This document shows positions 1-7,132 of a DNA stretch of 41,878 nucleotides, piece by piece. Position numbers and translations under genes: made by a program. Each line of letters starts with the position of its first letter. The stretch's first letter is position 1. The stretch is from an uncultured Lachnospiraceae bacterium (GTDB taxonomy: Bacteria; Bacillota; Clostridia; Lachnospirales; Lachnospiraceae). The DNA lies in NCBI GenBank assembly GCA_900320485.1, contig ONSO01000004.1:1-41878 (forward strand), in the 5' to 3' direction. The notes beneath the pieces were generated by a model. The model was not told the DNA's origin. It saw only the letters and a list, made by a program, of their open reading frames with translations, and made no database searches.

Positions 1-313
1 GATAATCAAAGAAATATCTACAGTATATTTTTCCTTCATTCAGGAAGTCTGCCGATATATCATTGTGTGCCAATATACATTTGTATTCGTTATGTTCATC
101 ACACTCAAGAAAAGCAATAGGAACTCTGTTATGCTCGATTCCCCAAATGGTATGCTGCCTTCCTGAATAATCAGGAACATATTGAGCTATCTGTGACAGT
201 AATGATGATAGACTGATTCCGCTTTCAAAGAGGATGTATTTACTATTAGGAGCCGTACAGTCGTCTCCCATACATACACTGTCTCTTTCAACCAATACTC
301 TCATATCTTTCAT
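1..313 (-). CDS. Hypothetical protein, 3' end outside the window
   Basis: The reading frame runs from ATG at 313 off the left edge, giving 104 visible residues beginning MKDMRVLVERDSVCMGDDC. It is soluble and acidic with a Cys pair near residues 14 and 19 and no signal peptide or membrane segment. A second Met four residues in (304) could also be the start. The ribosome site is weak (GGAAAG about 14 nt upstream). I do not recognise the family. The A+T-rich codon use resembles the next two genes and differs from the richer sequence beyond 5 kb. The 140 bp up to the next gene show nothing I can name. Confidence 0.6.
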   Translation of the reverse strand, partial: MKDMRVLVERDSVCMGDDCTAPNSKYILFESGISLSSLLSQIAQYVPDYSGRQHTIWGIEHNRVPIAFLECDEHNEYKCILAHNDISADFLNEGKIYCRYFFDY

Positions 314-452
314 ATGGCCAGCACTTTCTTTCCGTTCCGTTATTTTCCGATGTTTCCATTTATATGCCTGATATCAAGCCTCAATATAATTCTATATCAG
401 AAACCTGTTGATACTCTGTTCTACTTATATTCCTCAAGCCTGATAGTATCCA

Positions 453-1268
453 TCACTTCGAGTGATGATTTAATTTTCTTTCACTAAATATCCAAAATAA
501 AGCAGCCAATAATACAACACTGAATACTCCTACCAGACCTATCTTCAGATCACTTGAAGCAAAGCGTTCTTTCGAATATATGAAATCGGGCAAATTAGCA
601 CATATATGAGCAATTATGCAGATTTGCAGTGATTTGTATTTATACATCAACAATCCGAAGGCCAATCCCATTATTGTTGCACCTGCAACAAGTATGATTC
701 CGCCAGCCATAAAATGCATCAGCCCAAACAATACAGCGCTTACAATTATCGCTACTATAGGTTTTAGTTCCTTTTCAATGCGTGTATAAACGATTCCTCT
801 TAATGCTAACTCTTCAGCAAATGGCGCAATAACAAGAAGATTAAAAATCATAAGTATTGTTCCCATAAAGGGCACCTTAGACGAATAGTATTGAGCTGAA
901 GCCGCAATCAGCCTTGAATTCTCAATATCCACATTTAATGTCAAAAGGGATATCACGCTAGATAAAGAAAATGACATCAGACACGCTTTTATAAGATTCA
1001 AAAAATCAAATCCGTTCAGTTTCCATTCATTCCTGATATCTTTCTTGGGTATCTTAAACATAAGATACAGGCACAGAACGGTTAACAGTCCTGACACTAT
1101 AGTCATTCCCAGGATATTCTTATTAACAAAACCTTCTATCTCAGTCTGTCCAGTGACTCCCGTGCCAGCTGCAATCTGAACGGTCACAATAGATAATGCA
1201 ATTTGAACAGCTATGGTAAACACCATATATAACAGGAAATATCCTATTCCTCTAAGTAACCCTTTCAT
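453..1268 (-). CDS. CPBP family intramembrane metalloprotease
   Basis: This 271-residue polytopic membrane protein has the CPBP (CAAX protease and bacteriocin-processing, Abi) signature. It has a Glu-Glu-x3-Arg box (EELALR) near residue 150, FGLMHF about 30 residues later, and HICANLPDF near residue 220. These supply the Glu/His metal ligands of the family, which cleaves or processes substrates within the membrane. About seven or eight hydrophobic segments surround the motifs. The ribosome site AAGGGG lies 9 nt before ATG. It is a single gene with no obvious partner. In Firmicutes the family often serves in bacteriocin self-immunity or peptide maturation, but nothing here indicates the substrate. 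Confidence 0.88.
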   Translation of the reverse strand: MKGLLRGIGYFLLYMVFTIAVQIALSIVTVQIAAGTGVTGQTEIEGFVNKNILGMTIVSGLLTVLCLYLMFKIPKKDIRNEWKLNGFDFLNLIKACLMSFSLSSVISLLTLNVDIENSRLIAASAQYYSSKVPFMGTILMIFNLLVIAPFAEELALRGIVYTRIEKELKPIVAIIVSAVLFGLMHFMAGGIILVAGATIMGLAFGLLMYKYKSLQICIIAHICANLPDFIYSKERFASSDLKIGLVGVFSVVLLAALFWIFSERKLNHHSK

Positions 1269-1352
1269 TTTTCAATCCCCTTATTGATAAAACTGCTGAT
1301 TTTCTATACCAAGATACTGCCGTAAGTATAATCGTAATCCTTCAGATATAAC

Positions 1353-1451
1353 TCACTTAGGCATCTGTTCATTAATCTCATCGAGCAGGTGAATTGTTTT
1401 AAATGTTTTTTCGCAGTTTCTGCATTGCCAGTCACAATCTTTCCATAATCC
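1353..1451 (-). pseudogene. C-terminal scrap of a Cys-rich (zinc-ribbon-like) protein
   Basis: Just downstream of the Fic gene a 32-codon open stretch reads GLWKDCDWQCRNCEKTF followed by a KTIHLLDEINEQMPK tail and a stop. The C-x3-C-x2-C pattern and clean helical tail look like the end of a real protein. An in-frame TGA lies directly upstream and there is no start codon or ribosome site. I read it as the remnant of a decayed gene. Low certainty. Confidence 0.3.
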
Positions 1452-1485
1452 TCACCTATAGTTAATAAAACTGGAATACAAAATC

Positions 1486-2478
1486 TTACACTTTAACATA
1501 TCTTTGATTTTTGCTATTAGGTTTATCAGGTATTGTCATATGTATCATTCCTAATTCAATCGCAGGATTAATATAGTTCTTTCGAAGTGTTTCTTTAGAC
1601 TTTAGTCCAAGTCTGCCCATAATGTCATTTGATGTGTACGGGATATCATATTCCATCAGATCAAGCATCTTTTTCACATATTCACTGGTTTCAGCATTTG
1701 CTTTATTAACCTGTAATATGACGTCATCTAAAACCTGATCGATCATATCAAGCATAAATTCAATAAAGACGTTGGAATTACCTGACGTATTACACTTGGC
1801 AATTGCATCATAATATTGTTCCTGAAATCGCTCTATTTTGCTTTCTAATGGAATATATTCAAATACACTTCTCCAACGATATAGCAAAACCGTATGCCAA
1901 AGTCTTGCCATACGCCCGTTTCCATCAGCAAATGGATGTATAAACACAAACTCATAATGAAATACCGCCGCCATTATAAGAGGGTGTACTTTCCCTTCGT
2001 ATTTTTTCACCCATGAAAGCAAATCTTTCATAAGTTCAGATACCATGTTTGGTGGGGGAGCAACAAATATGCACTTATCTCCGGAGAATACTCCCTCATC
2101 ACCTTTACGGAAAACACCTGATTCTTCAACAGTCAGATGCGTCATTATCCCATGGATCTCTTTCAATTGTTTTGCGCTTGAAGGATCTATCTCAGAGATT
2201 TTTTCGTAAGCTGCGTAAGCATTCTTTACCTCCTGAATCTCCTTCTGATCTCCTATAACCAAATGACCGTTTATGACATCCCTAACCTCGCTTAAAGAAA
2301 GAGAATTTGCTTCTATCTTTAGTGATGAGTGAATCGAGCGGATACGGTTGTTTCTTCGAAGATGCGGTTTAGATTCCAACTCTCTGTGACTGGTAATCTT
2401 TCCAACTTTCTCAGAAATAGCTGATACCTGCTCCAGCATTTTTTCTGAAATTGTATAAGGTGGAATATAATTCCCCAT
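1486..2478 (-). CDS. Fic family AMPylase, class II (N-terminal inhibitory helix)
   Basis: The protein carries the full Fic catalytic loop HPFADGNGRMAR near residues 180-191 (His base, Asp/Asn/Gly metal and phosphate contacts, final Arg). Fic enzymes transfer AMP from ATP to Ser/Thr/Tyr of target proteins. Near residue 50 it has SLKIEAN, matching the S/T-x3-E inhibitory helix that blocks ATP binding in class II Fic proteins, so activity is probably self-restrained. The C-terminal ~70 residues look like a winged helix (YTSNDIMGRLGLKSKETLRK), common in free-standing Fic proteins. I chose ATG at 2478 (330 residues) over GTG at 2490 because GGAG lies at usable distance before it. A strong promoter sits directly upstream. 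No toxin-antitoxin partner is adjacent. Confidence 0.9.
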   Translation of the reverse strand: MGNYIPPYTISEKMLEQVSAISEKVGKITSHRELESKPHLRRNNRIRSIHSSLKIEANSLSLSEVRDVINGHLVIGDQKEIQEVKNAYAAYEKISEIDPSSAKQLKEIHGIMTHLTVEESGVFRKGDEGVFSGDKCIFVAPPPNMVSELMKDLLSWVKKYEGKVHPLIMAAVFHYEFVFIHPFADGNGRMARLWHTVLLYRWRSVFEYIPLESKIERFQEQYYDAIAKCNTSGNSNVFIEFMLDMIDQVLDDVILQVNKANAETSEYVKKMLDLMEYDIPYTSNDIMGRLGLKSKETLRKNYINPAIELGMIHMTIPDKPNSKNQRYVKV

Positions 2479-2522
2479 ATGCTTGTCCACTCCATTTCAT
2501 CTTGCTTATTATCTTGCTTATT

Positions 2523-2551
2523 ATCTTACACATTTCTTTCTTGAATGTCAA
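2523..2551 (-). promoter_or_regulatory. Sigma-A-type promoter of the Fic gene
   Basis: On the minus strand TTGACA (2551-2546) and TAAGAT (2528-2523) are 17 bp apart. The transcript would start in a 12-bp tandem repeat (AAGATAATAAGC twice, then AAGATGAAATGG) that fills the 5' leader up to the ribosome site of the Fic gene. Confidence 0.7.
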
Positions 2552-2562
2552 TTCGTAGCTGT

Positions 2563-2593
2563 CTGCCATGATTGTACCACACAATCATGGCAG
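2563..2593. repeat. Perfect 13-bp inverted repeat with 5-nt loop
   Basis: CTGCCATGATTGT at 2563-2575 is followed by 5 nt and then its exact complement to 2593. Neither side has a T-tract, so it is not a classic terminator. It lies just upstream of the Fic -35 box and may be an operator or a stable hairpin ending transcription from the right. Confidence 0.6.
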
Positions 2594-2659
2594 AGTCCAT
2601 AAAAACCTCCCTTACGATAAATTGATCAATTCATATTGATCGTCTGGATGTAATTTTTC

Positions 2660-2840
2660 TACAGCGGGATTTGCTTTTTTCGATTTCCCGCCGTCAAAAT
2701 TCCTCTGCTTGCCTGGATTTCCACCGCGAGATTTACGTTTTCTTGTTTTCCGCTGTTTCAAGCATTCTTCTTGCCCCATTTTCAACGGCGGGATTTGCAT
2801 TTCTCAGTTTTCCGCTGTTTGCGGAATTCTACCCATTATG
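2660..2840. repeat. Three imperfect 62-bp tandem repeats, each with a short dyad
   Basis: The GATTT core of each unit falls at 2668, 2730 and 2792, exactly 62 bp apart. Each unit reads roughly GCGGGATTTGC, then T-rich spacer, then TTTCCGCTGTT (TTTCCCGCCGT in unit 1), so GCGG and CCGC arms face each other across about 20 nt. The third unit fades after about 50 bp. The period is not a multiple of 3, and open frames crossing it have no coding character. Confidence 0.6.
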
Positions 2841-2955
2841 TACAAATCATCCCATAATTCTTGACAAAATCAATGGGATCAGGAATAGTCAAAACGAGCT
2901 GAACAACGGTAATCTTACCGCCATACAGCTCGTCAATTATCTTAAGATATCTCAT
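2836..2955 (-). CDS. Possible 39-residue small protein or gene remnant
   Basis: A 39-codon frame beginning MRYLKIIDELYGGKITVVQL and ending at the edge of the 62-bp repeats. AAAGG lies 9 nt upstream of the ATG. The composition is protein-like, but nothing identifies it, and it may be a fragment of a longer gene cut by the repeats. Confidence 0.3.
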   Translation of the reverse strand: MRYLKIIDELYGGKITVVQLVLTIPDPIDFVKNYGMICT

Positions 2956-2977
2956 TTACGGAAAACCTTTCATACAC

Positions 2978-3262
2978 TCAGACAGTGATATGGTCATGAA
3001 AAAATAAGAAGACTTCAAATCGATCCGTCAGGGCCATAATCTCCAGTTCCGCTAAATAAATCGTATCCTCAACCTTATACTCAAATACGGGATCCCAGCG
3101 TCCTTGCACACGCCTGCCATCAATTTCTGCTACCCACTCGCCATATAAGTAATGACCGATCACGGTACCAGTACATCTGTCTTCCAAAGTGTATCGATAG
3201 ATGATTTTCGCAATCCAACCACCCAAATAAATCACAACGCATATGATCAAGAACAGATACAT
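2978..3262 (-). CDS. Small membrane-anchored protein (DUF3592-like)
   Basis: This 94-residue protein opens with one hydrophobic anchor (residues 2-20). A soluble beta-rich part follows: TGTVIGHYLYGEW, then DGRRVQGRWDPVFEYKVEDT. That arrangement resembles small DUF3592-type proteins. The ATG is preceded by a G-rich ribosome site (GGGGGG) 9 nt away, which supports this start. It stands alone and its function is unknown. Confidence 0.55.
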   Translation of the reverse strand: MYLFLIICVVIYLGGWIAKIIYRYTLEDRCTGTVIGHYLYGEWVAEIDGRRVQGRWDPVFEYKVEDTIYLAELEIMALTDRFEVFLFFHDHITV

Positions 3263-3517
3263 ATTTCTTTCACCCCCCAGATGGCATTCGGCGTTCCTGC
3301 GCCTTTTAGGTTCTCTGCACTTACGTTACGGATTTCCATATAATAATGCTACCATCTTCAGGCTATTTCATATAGAGGCAAATTGGGCATGTTAATGCTA
3401 CTTATCGTGCATAAAAATGGCCTCAGGCAAAATCCTGCTAATACCACTTTATTCTCCATGCTCATCAACCCGCCAAGTTCAATTTCCCGATCCTCTTCTT
3501 TTTTATCCCGTGTCCGC

Positions 3518-3544
3518 AAAAAGAAGGGGAACCGGCAGTTCCCC
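3518..3544 (-). terminator. Rho-independent terminator, minus strand
   Basis: On the minus strand GGGGAAC, a 5-nt loop and GTTCCCC are followed by TTCTTTTT. It lies downstream of the small membrane protein at 3636-3812. The rest of the 3263-3635 gap shows only frames with no coding character. Confidence 0.75.
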
Positions 3545-3635
3545 AATGATTGCGACAATCATGCAATTCCATCCATTTTTCATAATTACGTTCAAACAAC
3601 CTGCAAATCGTCCTTACCGACGGTTGCTACGTTAT

Positions 3636-3812
3636 TTATTCTTTCTCCTTCTTTTCAGCGCTGCTTAGGGCAACCGTAAGAACTGCAAAGAACACTCCGG
3701 CAGAGCTCCAGTCCATTGGTATGTTCTTCGTAAAGCTCTGTACAATGGAGATTACCTCAAAAACCAGTCCGATTACCAGTAACGCGTAAAGAATAACCTT
3801 TGTCTTATTCAT
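3636..3812 (-). CDS. Small two-helix membrane protein
   Basis: A 58-residue protein beginning MNKTKVILYALLVIGLVFEV, with two hydrophobic segments separated by a short loop and a Lys/Glu-rich tail (SSAEKKEKE). I start it at 3812 because GGAAAGGCAGG precedes that ATG; a longer frame upstream lacks a ribosome site. A terminator follows at 3518-3544. Family unknown; possibly a small regulatory or accessory membrane peptide. Confidence 0.5.
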   Translation of the reverse strand: MNKTKVILYALLVIGLVFEVISIVQSFTKNIPMDWSSAGVFFAVLTVALSSAEKKEKE

Positions 3813-3920
3813 AATAAATACCTGCCTTTCCATTTTAGGTTTGGACGTTTGCCCTTGCTTCGTTGTACTCATCATATCAAACCCATGAAAGGCCTGCCAT
3901 GGAATAAGCTTACGGTTAGC

Positions 3921-4275
3921 TTACGATTCTGTAACCTTATCTGCCGTCGTTACGTTCAGGATCCAGTTGCATATGGTATCGAGCACGATCTTTCCATTGC
4001 CCACGTTACAATGATTCTGGGCATCCTCCTGATCCGTGAAAAGGCGAAAGGTCAGGCTCTTTACGTTCTTCAGCATGTTGATCTCGCGGCCGATAAGGCG
4101 ATAATCAATGAAGTGGTCCTGATTTGCGCCGATGATCAGTACGTCCTGCGTGATCTTGTCAGCCACGGGCTCCAGATCGTAAAGCTTTAGCTTCTTTGCA
4201 TAGCCGTAGGCATCCCTTGCCTCATAAGCATAGCACCCATGTTTGATGCCCCAGTACGTCATATCTATCCATCAT
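3921..4275 (-). pseudogene. Alpha/beta hydrolase, C-terminal remnant
   Basis: The frame 4262-3921 encodes only the last third of an alpha/beta hydrolase. DVLIIGANQDHFIDY holds the late catalytic Asp region and DQEDAQNHCNVGN holds the catalytic His region. The nucleophile-Ser part of the fold is missing. A good ribosome site (AAGGAGG, 4284-4290) leads into ATG at 4275, but that frame stops after about 17 codons (MMDRYDVLGHQTW). The remnant is out of frame with it. An internal deletion plus frameshift is the simplest reading. It lies beside a dead AraC gene, probably once its regulator. Confidence 0.7.
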
Positions 4276-4323
4276 AAAAAGTGCCTCCTTACCATTTCTT
4301 TCATGGCAAGGATAGCACTTTTT
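4276..4323. terminator. Bidirectional hairpin terminator
   Basis: AAAAAGTGC and GCACTTTTT flank an inner CTTGCCAT / ATGGTAAG stem (one G-T pair) with a short loop. U-tracts arise on both strands. It separates the dead AraC gene from the hydrolase remnant. The AAGGAGG inside its arm may be incidental rather than a true ribosome site. Confidence 0.7.
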
Positions 4324-4348
4324 GATTTCCCGGACTTTTAAATAGATG

Positions 4349-4923
4349 CTAACTTTTGGCATATTCGGAAAAAGAAATCCCAAACATCCGCTTGCAGGTG
4401 GCGGCGAAGTGTGACGGAGAGTCGAATCCCGCACGCATGGCTGCCTCCGTGATATTTCCGGTCTGTCTAAAATGAATGTATCCCTTGCGCATCTTCTCCC
4501 AGGCAAGATAACGGGACAGGGAAATTCCAAGATTCTCCTTAAAAAGGTGCGACAGCCTGCTTCCCTAAAGGCATACCCTGCTGCAAAGAAAACCGACAGC
4601 ATCCTTAGGCACTTCGTCCAATTCCTTCAATATTGCCAACACCTCGGCAACGCGCCCGTCCAATTTAACTTCACCGCTTTTGGATAAGCTCAGATACTCC
4701 AGGATCGCTCCGTCCGCATCGCAGACGGAATCCTGATGCGCCTTCCAAAGACTTATTATGTTTTTTACCCGTTCCGGATCAAGGCAGGCATAACTGTCCC
4801 CATGCAATGCAATCCGCCGCCAAGCCCAACGATCAGGTGCAGTGCAATATGTGAATGAATATCGGGCGTCCGATACTCCGATCGCATCAAAATATGGTCA
4901 TATTCAAACAGCGTATCCGTCAT
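4349..4923 (-). pseudogene. AraC family regulator, broken by a frameshift and a stop codon
   Basis: Three pieces reconstruct one AraC-type protein. The N-terminal part (FEYDHILMRSEYRTPDIHSH, cupin-like) reads to about 4810, where the frame shifts. The middle (CLDPERVKNIISLWKAHQD) runs to an in-frame TAG at 4565-4567. The same frame then gives a good DNA-binding domain with both helix-turn-helices: SRLSHLFKENLGISLSRYL, then TEAAMRAGFDSPSHFAATCK, ending EYAKS and a stop at 4349. The helix-turn-helix is intact in sequence but cannot be translated with the sensor half. I take 4923 as start because the frame further upstream looks non-coding. Confidence 0.8.
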
Positions 4924-5099
4924 CCCGTCTGCTCCACTCCTTATCTTGTTTCCCTCCGGGGCATGCAATTTCCATCCCGCCATCCCCCAAATTAAATCTT
5001 CCAGCTCTCCGCTTCTTCCCTTCCGAGAATGAACCTGCGGTAAATACCCTCTTTTTCCACGCTTGGATCCTTTAACTCCTCTAATATTATTGTAATTCA

Positions 5100-5135
5100 A
5101 TTATAACTCGATGCATGTATATAGTCGAGTTATAA
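5100..5135 (-). promoter_or_regulatory. Promoter with 11-bp palindromic operator for the dead AraC gene
   Basis: TTATAACTCGA (5101-5111) and TCGAGTTATAA (5125-5135) form a perfect inverted repeat with a 13-bp gap. The left arm contains a minus-strand TATAAT (5105-5100). A repressor bound here would cover the -10 box. The -35 (TCGACT) is weak. Confidence 0.55.
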
Positions 5136-5192
5136 CAGAATTAAAATTAAATAAAAATAGACATAACCATCGATTCCTCAAAAAACTGTCTA

Positions 5193-5229
5193 CAAAAAAA
5201 CGGAAACCCTTGATTCATAAGGATTTCCG
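5193..5229 (-). terminator. Terminator of ECF operon 1
   Basis: On the minus strand CGGAA, an AT/AC internal loop, CCTT..AAGG and TTCCG form a hairpin followed by seven T. It lies just past the last gene of the 8832-5294 operon. Confidence 0.7.
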
Positions 5230-5257
5230 CTATTAACTGACCTGCCTCCCATTGCAG

Positions 5258-5280
5258 GAAGTCACGCAATACAAATCCTC
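5258..5280. other. Isolated integration-arm-like scar
   Basis: AAGTCACGCAATACAAATCC matches the GTCACGCAAC-TACAAAT(G/C)CCC stretch found beside the tRNA-Gly and tRNA-Thr scars at 9.4, 28.4 and 33.3 kb. No tRNA fragment follows here, so this may be only a worn arm site. Confidence 0.35.
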
Positions 5281-5293
5281 TGAGATCGAAGTG

Positions 5294-5641
5294 TCACTCG
5301 ATAATGAATTGTGTTGCAAGTAAACATTTTAGGGGGCGACTGTTTGGATCTGACCATTCCTTGGCAATGACGTCCTTTGTGATCCTGTAGGTTCCGGAAT
5401 CCAATTTTCCGTACAACCACTCCCAGTCCACGGCGAGTTGCGCCTCTCCTTCCGAAGGAATAAAATATCCTATGTCGTTGAATCCATAATTCTCCGGGAT
5501 GACGGGAAGCTCCACCCAATGATCTCCCTCTAATCTTTCAATCCAATACCCATCTCCGTAAATAAGTTCCCCCTTGTCGCGTTTTTCATATTGGCGGAAA
5601 TGCACGGTAAGACCAGTTGGCGTAATATCACTTACTTCCAT
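5294..5641 (-). CDS. Bacterial Ig-like domain protein (Big_14-like)
   Basis: The 115-residue product has the pattern of the Ig-like domain common in Lachnospiraceae surface proteins: DITPTGLTVHF, then GDGYWIERLEGDHWVELP, then DWEWLYGKLDSGTYRITK. It ends with FIIE. The frame is open upstream to 5676, almost to the end of the preceding gene, and reads EVIVLAEKNDTIAVV. This suggests the true protein may begin earlier at a non-ATG codon, or that the 5' end was lost. The visible ATG has no good ribosome site and there is no signal peptide. It is the last gene of the ECF operon. Confidence 0.6.
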   Translation of the reverse strand: MEVSDITPTGLTVHFRQYEKRDKGELIYGDGYWIERLEGDHWVELPVIPENYGFNDIGYFIPSEGEAQLAVDWEWLYGKLDSGTYRITKDVIAKEWSDPNSRPLKCLLATQFIIE

Positions 5642-5679
5642 TACGACGGCAATCGTATCATTCTTTTCGGCAAGAACGA

Positions 5680-7086
5680 TTACTTCTCATTCATATACAG
5701 CGTCGCCCTTTTCTGAATCACGTCAATGACCTCATCCAGGGACTTGTCCCCGGAGAAGTAGGTTCTTGCCTCCGCATAAGCAATCCTGTACAGGGGCGCG
5801 TTGTCATCCGGAAGCGGATCAAGGTACTGCAGTAAAATCTCAAGCGTCTCCTTGTCCTCCTCCGTCATTGCCGGCTCTCCGTCGTTAATGTTTTCCCGTC
5901 CCGCAAGGGCTATCCCAATCTTCTCCTCCATCCTCTTTCTGTCAGCGCATAGCTCAAGATTATCATATTCATCTTCCTTGTTAAGATACCATTCGATAAA
6001 CCTCCACGCCTCTTCCTTTTTGTTGGAGGTGGACGTTATGGCAAAGGAATTATCTCCGCTCATCGTGATCCTGTGAACGGGGGTACCGTACTTACTTGGA
6101 AACCCGACAAAATTTGCCGTATCTCCGAAATCCCTTCGTATGTTTTTTAATTCCGTCAGCCAAAAGATCGCTTCGTATTTGGCCAGGATTTTCCCTTCCC
6201 GAAAGGTGCTGCTTTCGCCTTGGTCTGCATACTCATATTGCCGTGACGACCATGCACAATAGGTGCCCACGTATTCCAGAAAGGCCTTAAATTCTTCCGA
6301 GTCAAAATGGCACTTGTTCTGCTCCTCGTCAACAAAGGCATCAATGCTTTCCCTAAGAATTTCAAACAAAAGCATCTCCGGGGAAGAACCCGGAAGTAAG
6401 GGATTCGCCTCATGGGCCTTGCAGCAGTCCAGCATCTGCGAATAGGTCCAGCCGCCTCTTCCGTCAAATACGTTTTTGGAAGTGACTAAAGTACTGATGG
6501 CAAAGGTTTTCGGGATCACGGCGAGAACGCCTTCCTTTCTGCCGCAGTCCAGCACCTTTTCATAATAATCCTCCAAATGAACCTTTTCACTTTTTTCCGC
6601 GAAGGGAGTTAAGTCTTCCACGTAACCCTGACTCACCAAGGGATCTAAACGGCTTGTGACGTTTTGGAGAAGAATGAGGTCCGGCGGATCATCACCGGCA
6701 ATCGCAACGGACAGCTGCGCCATGGCCTTGTCAACCTCCATAAGCTTTGCGTCCCCATAAGGAACTATGGTTATGGGCACGTCAAGGTGGTTTTTGTTAT
6801 ATTCATCCGCCAACGATTCGATCCATGATTTTTGCGCTCCGCCAACCTCTACACAGACGACGGCCAGCTTTAACGTCCCGTGCGAGTCTGAACTTCCATT
6901 ATTTCCCGTTTCGTTGATCCCGTTATTTCCTTTTTCGGAGCCTGCATGATCCTCCGTTTTCCCCATGCTCTCACCGTTTTTTTCCTGGCCTTTCCCCACT
7001 TTCTCCTCTTTTTTTGCCTGACAGCCCGCAAGGCAAAAAAGCAAGATCACCGTCGCCATAAGCAGAAGTGCCATTTGCAAACGCAT
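5680..7086 (-). CDS. Extracellular solute-binding lipoprotein (family 1-like)
   Basis: The 468-residue protein begins with a signal peptide and lipobox (LAGC, about residues 19-22), so it is anchored outside the membrane. A Gly/Asn/Glu-rich linker (about residues 25-70) precedes the binding fold. The fold is recognisable by NKNHLDVPITIVPYGDAK, AGDDPPDLILLQN and a C-terminal WRFIEWYLNKEDEYDN segment, typical of sugar-type ABC binding proteins. No permease or ATPase lies nearby. It follows an ECF sigma/anti-sigma pair, so it may act as an orphan binding or sensing protein. The start has a modest ribosome site (AGGGAA). Confidence 0.8.
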   Translation of the reverse strand: MRLQMALLLMATVILLFCLAGCQAKKEEKVGKGQEKNGESMGKTEDHAGSEKGNNGINETGNNGSSDSHGTLKLAVVCVEVGGAQKSWIESLADEYNKNHLDVPITIVPYGDAKLMEVDKAMAQLSVAIAGDDPPDLILLQNVTSRLDPLVSQGYVEDLTPFAEKSEKVHLEDYYEKVLDCGRKEGVLAVIPKTFAISTLVTSKNVFDGRGGWTYSQMLDCCKAHEANPLLPGSSPEMLLFEILRESIDAFVDEEQNKCHFDSEEFKAFLEYVGTYCAWSSRQYEYADQGESSTFREGKILAKYEAIFWLTELKNIRRDFGDTANFVGFPSKYGTPVHRITMSGDNSFAITSTSNKKEEAWRFIEWYLNKEDEYDNLELCADRKRMEEKIGIALAGRENINDGEPAMTEEDKETLEILLQYLDPLPDDNAPLYRIAYAEARTYFSGDKSLDEVIDVIQKRATLYMNEK

Positions 7087-7132
7087 TACGGTTTTTCCCT
7101 GAAGTAACCGATCCGCGTAAGCTTCCCTCCCA

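Noticed and set aside
2660-2840. CRISPR array
   Set aside because: Only three units with 62-bp spacing and similar sequence throughout; there are no unique spacers and no cas genes.
2671-2988. 105-codon plus-strand reading frame
   Set aside because: It runs through the 62-bp repeats out of phase, has no ribosome site and overlaps the other strand's genes.
3358-3558. 66-codon minus-strand frame
   Set aside because: It crosses the terminator hairpin at 3518-3544 and has no ribosome site.
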